Shown: positions 1 to 7,266, counted from the first letter of the stretch. The stretch: DNA of 14,525 nucleotides from Chthoniobacterales bacterium (GCA_013697365.1 JACCXA010000111.1:1-14525); one strand, 5' to 3'. Program-made: numbers and translations. The notes: generated by a model from the letters alone, not told the origin.

Positions 1-1
1 C

Positions 2-751
2 GTCTACATCTACTTATCTCTCGTCAGGCAGATAGGTGCGCGTCCGCTGGCGCAAACGGACCCCTTGGAGAAAACCTTTGAGACGCCGGAGGCCGTTCTG
101 GGGGTCGCCCTGGCCACGCTTTTCCTGGTAAACGCAGCTGGCTCCGCTGCGGCGAGCGGAAAGGTTGTTCTGAAGACAAACGATCTGGTGGCGAATGCGC
201 TCGTTTCGCTGGGCGTGTTTGTCTTTGTGGCAGCCTTCCTCACTTTGCGCGGCCGGGCCGTCAACTTGCTGGCCGGCTTCGGGAAACTCAGTTTCCGGCG
301 CGTTTCCATAACCGGAGGCATCCTGCTCTTCGCGGCTTATCCGCTCATCTTCCTCGCCGATCTGCTGGCGCAGCGTGTCCTGGGCACGCCGTCGAGCAAG
401 CAGGGGATCGTCGAGCTATTCACGGATTCACAAACGCTCCAACAGCGCATACTGATCATCGTGCTCGCGATCGTGATCGCGCCCATGGTGGAGGAGTTCG
501 TCTTTCGTTTCTTCCTCTACGGCGTAGTGAAAAGATACTTCGGACGCGTGCTCGGCCTGGCGGCAAACTCCGTCTTATTTGCGGCCGTGCACGCCCATGT
601 TCCGTCCGCGGCGCCGCTCTTCGTGCTCGGCGCCTGCTTCACGATTGCCTATGAATGGAGCGGGTCGATTCTCGTCCCCATGACGATGCACGCCCTCTTC
701 AACTCGTTCACACTCGTGGCGCTGGCATTTCCCGAGCTCTTCCAGCAATGA
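2..751 (+). CDS. CPBP-family intramembrane metalloprotease, 5' end outside window
   Basis: Integral membrane protein of the CPBP (CaaX protease and bacteriocin-processing, Abi) family, which cleaves or binds substrates within the membrane; its substrate cannot be predicted. The family motifs are present in order: the Glu-Glu-x3-Arg motif (EEFVFR, nt 491-508), a His-containing helix (FAAVHAH, around 575-595) and a last helix with the HxxxN pair (HALFN, around 689-703). Several hydrophobic segments alternate through the frame. A TTG at 65 could serve as a start, but the frame is open to the left edge and encodes further hydrophobic residues (VYIYLSLV), so I think the gene begins upstream and is cut by the window. 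Its stop overlaps the start of thiL as ATGA, suggesting translational coupling. Family assignment is confident; its link to the downstream genes is only positional. Confidence 0.85.
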   Translation, partial: VYIYLSLVRQIGARPLAQTDPLEKTFETPEAVLGVALATLFLVNAAGSAAASGKVVLKTNDLVANALVSLGVFVFVAAFLTLRGRAVNLLAGFGKLSFRRVSITGGILLFAAYPLIFLADLLAQRVLGTPSSKQGIVELFTDSQTLQQRILIIVLAIVIAPMVEEFVFRFFLYGVVKRYFGRVLGLAANSVLFAAVHAHVPSAAPLFVLGACFTIAYEWSGSILVPMTMHALFNSFTLVALAFPELFQQ

Positions 752-1632
752 ACTTGCGGGAGCTCGGCGAAGACCAGCTGCTGCAGAGGATCGCGCCCCA
801 CCTACCGCTGAATCGCTCTGTCTTGACCGGGGCAGGCGACGACTGCGCGGTGGTGCAATTCACCGGCGGTGGGAACCTCTTGTTGAAAACCGACTGCGTG
901 GTCCAGGGCGTGCATTTTGAATCGAGCGCGTCGCCCAGTGCTGTCGGGTGGAAAGCAATGGCGCGACCTTTGAGTGACTTCGCGGCCATGGCCGGTCGAC
1001 CGGAGTTCGCGATGGTGACTTTGCTCGCGCCGTCGGTGACGAGTGCGCATTGGGTGACCGAGGCATATCGCGGAATGGCGAAGGCGGCGCGAATGTTCAA
1101 CGTGGCCATTGTTGGTGGCGAGACCAGCCGCCTGGAAGGTCCACTCGCTCTTTCCGTGAGTCTTGCAGGCTCCGTCGAGAAAGGTCGTGCGGTTTCCCGC
1201 AGTGGGGCCAAAGCCGGTGACAACCTGTTGGTGACGGGCCGCCTTGGCGGAGCAATGCGCGGTAAGCATCTTCGTTTCTTGCCACGCATCGCGGAGGCAC
1301 GGTGGCTGACCGAACATTTTCTAATCAATGGGATGATGGACTTGAGCGACGGCTTGGGAACCGACTTGCCCCGACTTGCTCGCGCCAGCGGTCTTGCCTT
1401 CGAGCTCGACGAATCCGCCGTCCCACGCACGCGCGGCTGCACGGTCGAGATGGCCATTTCCGACGGAGAAGATTACGAGCTGCTCCTGGCCGTCGATCCC
1501 GGCTCGGCGCACTCAATAATGCGACAGTGGCGCAGGAAATTTCCAAAGTTGCCGCTAACACGCATTGGCCGATTGATCCAGGGAGGCGTGGTGAACGATC
1601 AGCACCTCGCCGGCTATGTTCATTTCAAATAG
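748..1632 (+). CDS. thiL: Thiamine-monophosphate kinase ThiL
   Basis: Cytosolic kinase that phosphorylates thiamine monophosphate with ATP to thiamine diphosphate, the last step of cofactor synthesis. The 294-residue protein has the expected PurM/AIR-synthase-like order: metal-binding GDD at residues 30-32, TD at 48-49 followed by GVHF, the LSDFAAM helix near 75-81, GGET at 123-126 (GGDT in many homologues), the second-half DLSDGLG at 198-204, and the ISDGEDYELLL block at 237-247. The ATG at 748 was chosen because it forms an ATGA overlap with the preceding stop and begins with the typical NLRELGEDQLL N-terminus; an in-frame upstream ATG at 655 would add 31 residues read out of frame from the CPBP gene. 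The 3' end overlaps tsaE by 17 nt. thiL next to tsaE and tsaB is a familiar bacterial arrangement. Confidence 0.95.
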   Translation: MNLRELGEDQLLQRIAPHLPLNRSVLTGAGDDCAVVQFTGGGNLLLKTDCVVQGVHFESSASPSAVGWKAMARPLSDFAAMAGRPEFAMVTLLAPSVTSAHWVTEAYRGMAKAARMFNVAIVGGETSRLEGPLALSVSLAGSVEKGRAVSRSGAKAGDNLLVTGRLGGAMRGKHLRFLPRIAEARWLTEHFLINGMMDLSDGLGTDLPRLARASGLAFELDESAVPRTRGCTVEMAISDGEDYELLLAVDPGSAHSIMRQWRRKFPKLPLTRIGRLIQGGVVNDQHLAGYVHFK

Positions 1633-2023
1633 CGCGGAAGAGACGGTGGCCGCCGGCGCCAAAGCCGCCGCGAACGCGAGCGCCGGCGACGTTTATGGCC
1701 TGGTGGGAGATTTGGGAGCAGGCAAGACGCAGTTCGCGAAAGGATTTGTGCGTGGCCTTGGAAGCCCTGCCGAAGTGACCAGCCCTACCTTTACTCTCGT
1801 TCACGAGTACGAGGGTGGCCGTTGCCCGGTGTACCACTTCGACTTCTACCGGCTCGATTCAGCCGAGGCAGTCACACGCATCGGTTTCGACGATTTCATT
1901 TCGGGCGACGCCATCTGTATCATCGAATGGGCCGATCGCTTCCGTGAGCTATTGCCGAAAAATACTCTCTGGATTTCTTTCGCGCTCAAGAGCGAAACGG
2001 TACGCGTAATCGAGCAGTCATGA
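1616..2023 (+). CDS. tsaE: tRNA t6A biosynthesis ATPase TsaE
   Basis: Small P-loop ATPase that works with TsaB and TsaD to install the threonylcarbamoyl group on A37 of ANN-decoding tRNAs. At 135 residues it is of usual family length. Visible motifs are Walker A (GDLGAGKT, residues 31-38), the SPTF switch-like segment at 56-59, HFDFYRL at 74-80, and the IIEWADR block at 102-108. The gene starts inside the 3' end of thiL (17-nt overlap in another frame) and ends in an ATGA overlap with tsaB, so it should be co-translated with both. No clear Shine-Dalgarno sequence precedes the ATG; the start is supported by the standard N-terminal ISNSAEET segment. Confidence 0.95.
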   Translation: MFISNSAEETVAAGAKAAANASAGDVYGLVGDLGAGKTQFAKGFVRGLGSPAEVTSPTFTLVHEYEGGRCPVYHFDFYRLDSAEAVTRIGFDDFISGDAICIIEWADRFRELLPKNTLWISFALKSETVRVIEQS

Positions 2024-2616
2024 AAACGCTGGGTTTGGAATTGTCGAGCGCGCGGGGAAGTATTGCTTTGCTCGAGGATGGGAGAAGCCTCTTCGCGACT
2101 GAGTTTCCCAACGACAGGAAACACTCGGGTCTTTTTTTTGAAAGCCTTCAGCGCTGTGTGGATGATTTCGGGACTCCGCAACGAATCGTCGTCGGACTTG
2201 GTCCCGGTTCCTACGCTGGCACGCGAATCGCGATCGCAGCCGCCATCGGCTTGGGAATTGCCTGTCGAGCTTCACTAATCGGGCTGCCGTCGTTCTGCAC
2301 TCTGCCTGCGAATACGCAGCGATATGCCGTCGTCGGTGATGCACGCCGGCAGGCGTTTTTCTTTGCCGTGGTCGACGAGCGGCGGTGTCTCGAAGGACCA
2401 ATGCTTTATTCCTTTGCAGACCTCGACGCACGGCTGGCCACGGTCGGCTGTCCTGTCTTTTCCGCGGAGGCGCTTCCGCAATTTCCTAACGTAACAATCA
2501 TGTCGCCGTCCGCCCTCGTCCTCGCGCAACTCGCTTCGCACGAGCCCGTGAGTTTGGTCGCGCTGGAGCCGATCTACCTGCGCGACCCGCACATCACGGC
2601 GCCGAGAGTTTTATGA
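2020..2616 (+). CDS. tsaB: tRNA t6A biosynthesis protein TsaB
   Basis: ASKHA-fold partner of TsaD in the threonylcarbamoyl-transferase complex; TsaB itself is a non-catalytic scaffold. The 198-residue frame shows the N-terminal beta-strand signature (LGLELSSARGSIALLEDG), the conserved GLGPGSYAGTR segment at residues 59-69, and a Asp-Ala-Arg-containing strand (VVGDARRQAFFF) typical of the second lobe. It is somewhat shorter than the roughly 220-230 residues of many homologues, with the C-terminal part compressed. It overlaps tsaE by ATGA upstream and alr by ATGA downstream. A TsaD homologue is not in this window. Confidence 0.93.
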   Translation: MKTLGLELSSARGSIALLEDGRSLFATEFPNDRKHSGLFFESLQRCVDDFGTPQRIVVGLGPGSYAGTRIAIAAAIGLGIACRASLIGLPSFCTLPANTQRYAVVGDARRQAFFFAVVDERRCLEGPMLYSFADLDARLATVGCPVFSAEALPQFPNVTIMSPSALVLAQLASHEPVSLVALEPIYLRDPHITAPRVL

Positions 2617-3710
2617 ATTCACATCGGTGCTGGGCCGAAATCGATTTGGCGGCTTTGCGCCACAACGCGGAGATCGCACGGCGTTGCCTTGGGCCGGAGG
2701 TTGCGATCCTCGCTGTCATTAAAGCCAATGCTTATGGCCATGGCCTTGCGCAGATCGCGAGAGCACTTGCGCAGCAGGTTCAATTATTCGGTGTAGCTAA
2801 TCTCCAGGAAGCAATCGAAACGCGGGCCGCCATGCCACATCCTGTCATGATCCTAGGGCCGGCGCTGCCGGAAGAGCGTTCTGACATTGTCGCTCAACGA
2901 TTCATCCCCTCGATCTCGAATTACGATGAGGCGCTCGCTTTCGATCGGGCGGCTTCGAGTTCATCCGTCGCGATCAATGTTGCGATCGACACTGGAATGG
3001 GACGAATGGGGTTGAGCGAGCAGGAGGCGACGAATGAGGTGCGGAAAATATCGCAGCTGCCCAAAGTGGAGATCCATAGCATTTCGACCCACCTGCCAGT
3101 CGCCGATGAGAACCCATCTTTCACGGAGGCACAGTTGTCTCGTTTCACGAGGTTGGTCGCAAAACTCCGCGCGGAAACACCAGGCAAATACCAAATCCAC
3201 GTCCTGCCCAGCGCGGGCGTCCTGGGTTTCGGCGCGGCTGCTTTCGATTTCGTGCGCGCCGGTCTTATGCTCTACGGCGTCTCTCCGCTGCCGCATCTCC
3301 AGGATCGATTGCGGCCTGTCCTGACGTTGAAGTCGCGCGTGGCGCTTCTGCGCGAACTTCCGGCGGGGAGCTCCATCAGCTATGGGCGGACATTTATTAC
3401 CCAACGTTCCACCCGGGTCGCGACCCTCAGCGTCGGCTATGCCGACGGGTTGCCGCGGGTCGTTTCCGGGCGGGGCGCCTCCGTGCTCGTCGGCGGTCGC
3501 CGTTGTGCGGTGCTGGGGCGCGTCACGATGGACCTGACGATGGTGGACGTCACTAACGTGAACGGGGCTGCGGTCGGCGATGAAGCAGTCTTGATCGGAA
3601 ATCAAGGCAACGAGCAGATTCTTGCAACGGAGATGGCAAAGCACGCCTCGACTATCGCCTGGGAGATTTTCACCGGAATTGGCAGCCGCGTGACGCGCGT
3701 GTATGTGTGA
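2613..3710 (+). CDS. alr: Alanine racemase
   Basis: PLP-dependent enzyme interconverting L- and D-alanine, supplying D-alanine for peptidoglycan. The 365-residue frame has the fold-type III layout. It begins with the CWAEIDLAALRHN entry strand; the PLP Schiff-base lysine is K37 in AVIKANAYGHG. The TGMGRMG segment has Arg131, and RAGLMLYG lies near 215-222. The second catalytic base is Tyr257 in SISYGRTF, and SVGYADGLPR and GRVTMD follow in the beta domain. The ATG at 2613 overlaps the tsaB stop as ATGA. The 3' end overlaps the next gene as GTGA. No missing catalytic residue was noticed. Confidence 0.95.
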   Translation: MNSHRCWAEIDLAALRHNAEIARRCLGPEVAILAVIKANAYGHGLAQIARALAQQVQLFGVANLQEAIETRAAMPHPVMILGPALPEERSDIVAQRFIPSISNYDEALAFDRAASSSSVAINVAIDTGMGRMGLSEQEATNEVRKISQLPKVEIHSISTHLPVADENPSFTEAQLSRFTRLVAKLRAETPGKYQIHVLPSAGVLGFGAAAFDFVRAGLMLYGVSPLPHLQDRLRPVLTLKSRVALLRELPAGSSISYGRTFITQRSTRVATLSVGYADGLPRVVSGRGASVLVGGRRCAVLGRVTMDLTMVDVTNVNGAAVGDEAVLIGNQGNEQILATEMAKHASTIAWEIFTGIGSRVTRVYV

Positions 3711-4084
3711 GCCGGATGTTTCAGATCATCTTCAACGAGCTAAGCGCCGCAGAGATGTCGGCTTTGCCGAAGACGCTCCAGCTGGATCTGCTCGCGGAGT
3801 TCCAAATTCTCCCGACGGATCTGGACAACCTTGATAAGGGCAGGTTTGGCGTGATCGAGCGCGAAGGGAAGAAGCTGCATCGCTATCGTGCGAAAGATTA
3901 CCGGATTTATTTTGAGAAGCGGGACGAGGGAATCACCGTCCACCGCGTCCTGCACAAGAACACGTTTCGAGACTTCCTCTTCCGCAGCAAGCTGCCCATG
4001 GCGGAGGATGATCAGCTGGGAAAAACGCGCGAGTTCTGGAAATTGATCGAGCAAGGTGAACGAACGCGCGCGCGCAAAGCCTGA
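3707..4084 (+). CDS. Orphan RelE/ParE-superfamily toxin-like protein
   Basis: A 125-residue protein with the compact RelE/ParE pattern: an N-terminal strand (FQIIFNELSAAEM), a helix ending in a Leu-rich segment, then a basic strand block containing KLHRYRAKDYRIYFEKR, followed by a beta-strand with HRVLHKNTFRDFLFR. The RYRAKDYRIYFE core is the strongest family mark; RelE members cleave mRNA on the ribosome and ParE members poison gyrase, and I cannot tell which, if either, applies. A C-terminal extension of about 35 residues (KLPMAEDD...FWKLIEQ) goes beyond a minimal toxin. The GTG at 3707 overlaps the alr stop (GTGA); an ATG three codons later is an alternative. No antitoxin-like gene lies on either side, since alr precedes it and an exported protein follows, so it may be a domesticated housekeeping member. 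Confidence 0.65.
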   Translation: MSRMFQIIFNELSAAEMSALPKTLQLDLLAEFQILPTDLDNLDKGRFGVIEREGKKLHRYRAKDYRIYFEKRDEGITVHRVLHKNTFRDFLFRSKLPMAEDDQLGKTREFWKLIEQGERTRARKA

Positions 4085-5072
4085 GAGGGCTGGGCTGCTC
4101 GCGGTCGGCGCCTCCCTCCTTCTAATTGCGAGCGTTCACGCTGCGCCCGGCGGTTATCTTGTCGAAGCGATTTCGGACGAATGCGACACGCTGAGCCCGA
4201 TCTGGTCGGCGGGACTGCGCGGAATACCGGAGTCGCTCACGGTCACGGGTGGCGCGCTTAGCATTCGCTCTTTTGATAACGGCGACGATCCCTACCCGTC
4301 CGCAGAGGACATGATCAGCACCCACGCGAATCAGCTCGGTCGCTCGTTGAGCGCTGCGGAAGGGCCGAGCGTCATCGCCCAGGTCTGGCTGCCGCCATTC
4401 GAGGAGTGGTCGAATGGAGTCAACGCGTCAGGCTTTCGGGAGTGGCTGGGTGTTCGTGTCACCGCCTACGACGCTGATTTGCCATTGGGCAACGGCTATT
4501 TCTATCCCGGCATTTACTTCTCAACAGATGACGCGGGCCCGTGCTTGATCGCGCGGGTTGGGGATGGTTACGGAGCGGACATCACGATCGGGAGGATCAG
4601 CGCGCCGGGCTGGTGGACGGTCGGCCTTTCCTGGAATGAAGAGGGCCGGACTGAATATTATGCAACGCCGGGTCGAGCGAGCCTAACGAGTGCTGAGCTT
4701 CTGCATGTTACGCCGGAGTTTGACGAGCCAGCGGCTAACAGGTCGATCGACGCGCTGGTGGGCAATTTTGTGGCTCTGCGCATGACCTTTCCGCCGACCG
4801 GTCAACTGTCTCCGAATTGGATCATGAATAATTTCCGCGTCTATGTTCGCACTCCGCCGGTCTTCCCAACGATTGTGCTTCGTCTTTCGGACGGGCTGGT
4901 CCGTCTTGAGCTCAGCGGGGGCAGTGAAGGCTTCCGGTATTTACTCCAGCGCAGTGACGATCTGACGACCTGGATCACAGTGGATGACTTGATCAGCGAC
5001 GGCGAAGGCAGAGTTTGGACGGAGACGGCTGCTGCGCGGGCGTTCTACCGCATCGCCCGCCCTTGGCCATAG
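4056..5072 (+). CDS. Exported protein of unknown function with short C-terminal domain
   Basis: I do not recognise the main domain. The 338-residue frame starts at a GTG inside the 3' end of the preceding gene (29-nt overlap). The N-terminus is a good Sec signal peptide: a basic stretch with several Arg and Lys, a hydrophobic core (GLLAVGASLLLIASV), and a likely cleavage after the first VHA. The mature part is acidic and rich in Gly, Trp and Tyr, with short alternating hydrophobic strands, which suggests a beta-sandwich, perhaps jelly-roll or laminin-G-like, but that is a guess. The last 60 or so residues (RLELSGG...YLLQRSDDLTTW...FYRI) resemble a short domain I often associate with exported Verrucomicrobiota proteins. 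Location is periplasmic or outside the cell. Its overlap with the operon suggests co-expression but not function. Confidence 0.7.
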   Translation: MNERARAKPERAGLLAVGASLLLIASVHAAPGGYLVEAISDECDTLSPIWSAGLRGIPESLTVTGGALSIRSFDNGDDPYPSAEDMISTHANQLGRSLSAAEGPSVIAQVWLPPFEEWSNGVNASGFREWLGVRVTAYDADLPLGNGYFYPGIYFSTDDAGPCLIARVGDGYGADITIGRISAPGWWTVGLSWNEEGRTEYYATPGRASLTSAELLHVTPEFDEPAANRSIDALVGNFVALRMTFPPTGQLSPNWIMNNFRVYVRTPPVFPTIVLRLSDGLVRLELSGGSEGFRYLLQRSDDLTTWITVDDLISDGEGRVWTETAAARAFYRIARPWP

Positions 5073-5131
5073 TCCCGTGAAAGTTGATGATGAAGACGGG
5101 CGTTTGCGATCGACGCCGGACGCAAAACATT

Positions 5132-5160
5132 TGTCGTTCTGAGACGCTCGTGAGATCTCT
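5132..5160 (+). repeat. Diverged copy of a dispersed intergenic repeat
   Basis: The stretch beginning TGTCGTTCTGAGACGCTC and ending in GAGATCTCT resembles the stretch at 11413-11443 (TGTCATTCCGAGGGAAGTC... GGGATCTCAC): both have TGTC-TTC-GAG, a short variable centre, then a G(A/G)GATCTC end. It lies in the 192-base gap between the exported-protein gene and rpsR, where no ORF looks real. Motifs of this kind (TGTCATTCCGAG...) recur between genes in many environmental genomes. The match is imperfect, so confidence is moderate. Confidence 0.4.
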
Positions 5161-5224
5161 CGACCCTGTTGCGCCCCTTGGCAGGACAGGCGTCCACGAA
5201 GGCAGTAATCGGAACCACAAACGC

Positions 5225-5252
5225 TCGCGAGCCGTGCGGACGGAATTCGCGA
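5225..5252 (-). terminator. Stem-loop downstream of rpsR
   Basis: TCGCGA at 5225-5230 can pair with TCGCGA at 5247-5252, with an inner CCGT (5232-5235)/ACGG (5240-5243) stem. It starts 13 nt past the rpsR stop on the - strand, where an operon terminator would sit. No run of U follows, so a Rho-independent terminator is not proven. It could equally be a 3'-end stabilising structure. Confidence 0.35.
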
Positions 5253-5264
5253 AATCGTGCCCTC

Positions 5265-5504
5265 TTACTTCATCAAGAGCACCGACCGGCTGCGCTTGAT
5301 CTCGCGCGTGATCTTCCGGTGCATGTGGGCAGGCATCCCTGTCACCCGCCGCGGGAGAATCTTGCCGCTTTCTGTCACAAACTTTTTTAGCAAATCGGGA
5401 TTCTTGTAGTCGATGGCTTCCGTCGCGATGTCGATCCGACGCCGCGGCATGGTGCGATTGGCGCGACGAAAAGCAGAGCGGCGTTTGGCGGTTTTCGGTT
5501 GCAT
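5265..5504 (-). CDS. rpsR: 30S ribosomal protein S18
   Basis: Small-subunit ribosomal protein that binds the platform next to S6. The 79-residue frame contains the invariant S18 core: the IDYKNPDLLKKFVTESGKI segment, then the RRVTGMPAHMHRKITREIKRSR segment, where most homologues have RRxTGxxxKxQRxLxxxIKRAR. It follows rpmG with 6 nt between stop and start on the - strand and is the last gene of the dksA-like/rpmG/rpsR run. The usual rpsF-ssb-rpsR context is absent; pairing with rpmG here is a different but unremarkable arrangement. Confidence 0.95.
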   Translation of the reverse strand: MQPKTAKRRSAFRRANRTMPRRRIDIATEAIDYKNPDLLKKFVTESGKILPRRVTGMPAHMHRKITREIKRSRSVLLMK

Positions 5505-5510
5505 GACGGT

Positions 5511-5684
5511 TTAGCGAGTTTCGCGGTGGAGAGTATGCTTCCGCATAAACGGGTTGTATTTCTTTTTCTCGAGCCGGTTCGGAGTGCGCGGGCTTTTTTT
5601 ATTGCGCGTGCTCATGTAACGCGAGGCCGGCATTCCAGCCGCCTTCGCTTCCGTGCACTCCAGCGTGATGATCTCCTGCGCCAT
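5511..5684 (-). CDS. rpmG: 50S ribosomal protein L33
   Basis: A 57-residue frame beginning MAQEIITLECTEAKAAG and containing SRYMSTRNKKSPRTPNRLEKK followed by YNPFMRKHTLHRE, which is the L33 signature (Y-x-T-x-K-N-x4-P-x-R-x-E-x-K-K-Y-x-P). It has one cysteine only, so it is the non-zinc (C-minus) type rather than the CxxC/CxxC form. An AAGGA stretch lies just upstream of the start, within the end of the preceding gene. It starts 3 nt after the dksA-like stop and is followed after 6 nt by rpsR, so the three genes form an operon. It was found by direct translation of the gap between its neighbours. Confidence 0.93.
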   Translation of the reverse strand: MAQEIITLECTEAKAAGMPASRYMSTRNKKSPRTPNRLEKKKYNPFMRKHTLHRETR

Positions 5685-5687
5685 TTT

Positions 5688-6350
5688 CTAATCCTTGCTG
5701 TCGTCCGTCTTCGACTCTTCTTCTTCGCCCTCGCCGCCCTCTTCGTCCGTCAAACCAAAGAGAGATGTCACCGACTGCCGAACGCGAGAGGCTTTGTTCT
5801 GCTTCTCCAGCTGCGATTGGCACTCCACCGTGAACCGGGCGAACGGAATCGCTTCCAGACGCGCGTGCATGATCGGTTTGCCGGACATCTCGCATACGCC
5901 GTACGTGCCGAGCTCAATCCGCTTCAAGGCCTGATCGATCTCATAGAGCGCGTCTTGTTCCTGCGAGAGAAGACTGAGCGCGAAATCGCGATCGTAAGCA
6001 TCGCTCCCGGCATCGGCCTGATGCATGCCAAAAGCGGAGGCTTCACTGCCTTCTGCACGCGAGCGCAGATTATCCTTCGCCACGCCCGCCATCGAATCGA
6101 CCATCGCATCGCGCAGCTGCAGAAGCTTGTCCTTCTGCCCCCGAATGAAAGGCTCCAGCTTCTTCTCCTTGTGATTGTTTCCGAGAATCGCTTCCGTCGC
6201 GGTTAGCTCGCGCCCACGGGACCTCGGCGCGATCGCAGCCTTCTTCGCCGGCGCAGCCTTCTTCACAGCCTTTGCAGCCGCGGGCTTGGCCGCAGTGGCC
6301 GCCTTTTTGGCAGGCTTGGCGGACGCCTTCTTCTTTTTGGAGCTGGGCAT
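5688..6350 (-). CDS. DksA/TraR-like regulator with Lys/Ala-rich N-terminal tail
   Basis: A 220-residue protein when started at the ATG at 6350; an in-frame ATG at 6401 would add 17 residues that look non-coding. Residues 4-40 are a Lys/Ala/Pro tail with PAKKA-type repeats like histone H1 or bacterial H1-like proteins. Residues 60-150 form the DksA coiled coil, with the tip region DAYDRDFALSLL at 117-128 and the segment YEIDQALKRIELGTYGVCE after it. The C-terminal zinc-finger region (153-177) has Cys153, Ser156, Thr174 and Cys177 where canonical DksA has four Cys, so two ligands are replaced. An acidic tail (EEGGEGEEEE) ends the protein. DksA family members bind the RNA polymerase secondary channel and tune transcription, notably of ribosomal genes; this one heads an operon with L33 and S18. 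Whether it binds zinc or DNA is inference. Confidence 0.85.
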   Translation of the reverse strand: MPSSKKKKASAKPAKKAATAAKPAAAKAVKKAAPAKKAAIAPRSRGRELTATEAILGNNHKEKKLEPFIRGQKDKLLQLRDAMVDSMAGVAKDNLRSRAEGSEASAFGMHQADAGSDAYDRDFALSLLSQEQDALYEIDQALKRIELGTYGVCEMSGKPIMHARLEAIPFARFTVECQSQLEKQNKASRVRQSVTSLFGLTDEEGGEGEEEESKTDDSKD

Positions 6351-6427
6351 ATGATAAAACAGCGCGGTTTCTGGGCCGAGCGGAGGCTTAATTAAGGGCA
6401 TATGCCTGGGGACGCAAGGGGAGTTTT

Positions 6428-6444
6428 ACCCGTGAAAAACGGGT
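6428..6444. other. Short perfect hairpin between permease and dksA-like gene
   Basis: ACCCGT (6428-6433) pairs with ACGGGT (6439-6444) around the loop GAAAA. It lies 28 nt past the stop of the ABC-2 permease at 6472 and upstream of the dksA-like start. Neither strand continues into a convincing U tract (on the - strand it is followed by AAAA), so it may be a weak terminator for the permease or a chance palindrome. Confidence 0.3.
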
Positions 6445-6471
6445 CTGGAAGCGCCCTGCCGCAAGCCGATT

Positions 6472-7266
6472 TTAAGAGCTTGCGCTGGAGTAGCGTCGCA
6501 GGGCGAAACGCCAGAAAACTCGCGAAAGAATGAGGGCTCCGAGCGCTGCCACGACTAGCTGAACGACCAGCCAGGTCGGCTCTTCCAAGGGCTCAATTAG
6601 AAGTCGCGCCGGGATATTGGCCACGATGATCACGGGCACGAGCCAGCTGAAAATGAACCGGAAGACCCGCGGAAAGATAACGTCGGGGTAGCGGGCGATG
6701 TTGAGAAAATTGAAGTAGCCGTAAACAAGGCCCTGCGCGCGAACGATCCAAAAGCTGACGGCGGCTAGGCTCAGCATGATCGAATAGTGAATCGCCACGC
6801 CAAACCCAAGCGCGCAGAGATACAGCAAGACGAGCGGGACGCTGGGGGCAATCCGCAGTTGCACCAAGGAGACGGTGACAACAACCAGCCCAAGAATGGC
6901 GTTGAGGATACTGTCGAGCCCAAACTGCTTCGTCGAAACGGCGAACTGACTGTCGACCGGCAACACGAGGAGTGAATCCAATTTTCCTGTCCGCACCAAC
7001 TCCGGAATGTTCGAGATGTTCATGAAGAAGAACGCCTGAAAGAGCTGCGCGATCGTCTGGTGCGTTCCGACGAGCAGGACCACTTCCCATTTTGACCAAT
7101 CGCCGATTTGATCCACCTGCCCGAAGATGATGCCAAAGAAGGCGATCTGTCCGCAGAACCAAAGCACCTCGACCAGCATCCAGAGAATGAAGTTCGCTTT
7201 GAAGCTCATCTCGCGGATGAGCGAGTTGCGCAGCATGATGGTGTAGATTTCGATGTAACGCCGCAT
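6472..7266 (-). CDS. ABC-2 type transport permease (ABC2_membrane_6-like), partner B
   Basis: A 264-residue polytopic membrane protein with about six hydrophobic segments and a cytoplasmic N-terminus (RRYIEIYTIMLRNSLIREM), matching the permease family often annotated as 'ABC-2 family transporter protein' (PF06182-like, DUF990). The segment around NISNIPELVRTGKLDSLL is the family's conserved amphipathic stretch before the Pro-containing VLPVDSQF region. It would form half of the membrane channel of an exporter together with a related permease and a separate ATPase. The related permease is at 10540-11346 on the same strand, but a + strand MacA/MacB cassette lies between them, and no ATPase gene for the pair is in the window. 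Its start at 7266 is 51 nt from the divergent macA-like start, so a divergent promoter region must sit in that short gap. Substrate unknown. Confidence 0.8.
   Translation of the reverse strand: MRRYIEIYTIMLRNSLIREMSFKANFILWMLVEVLWFCGQIAFFGIIFGQVDQIGDWSKWEVVLLVGTHQTIAQLFQAFFFMNISNIPELVRTGKLDSLLVLPVDSQFAVSTKQFGLDSILNAILGLVVVTVSLVQLRIAPSVPLVLLYLCALGFGVAIHYSIMLSLAAVSFWIVRAQGLVYGYFNFLNIARYPDVIFPRVFRFIFSWLVPVIIVANIPARLLIEPLEEPTWLVVQLVVAALGALILSRVFWRFALRRYSSASS

Noticed and set aside
708..1457. Long open frame antisense to thiL
   Set aside because: Arg/Ser/Pro-rich composition typical of a GC-rich antisense frame; thiL on the other strand has complete family motifs.
2961..3644. Long open frame antisense to alr
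   Set aside because: No recognisable motif and skewed His/Arg/Gln content; alr covers the region with both catalytic residues intact.
5499..6206. 235-codon + strand frame opposite rpmG and the dksA-like gene
   Set aside because: It is the reverse reading of two well-supported genes, with an Arg/Leu/His-rich non-protein-like composition.
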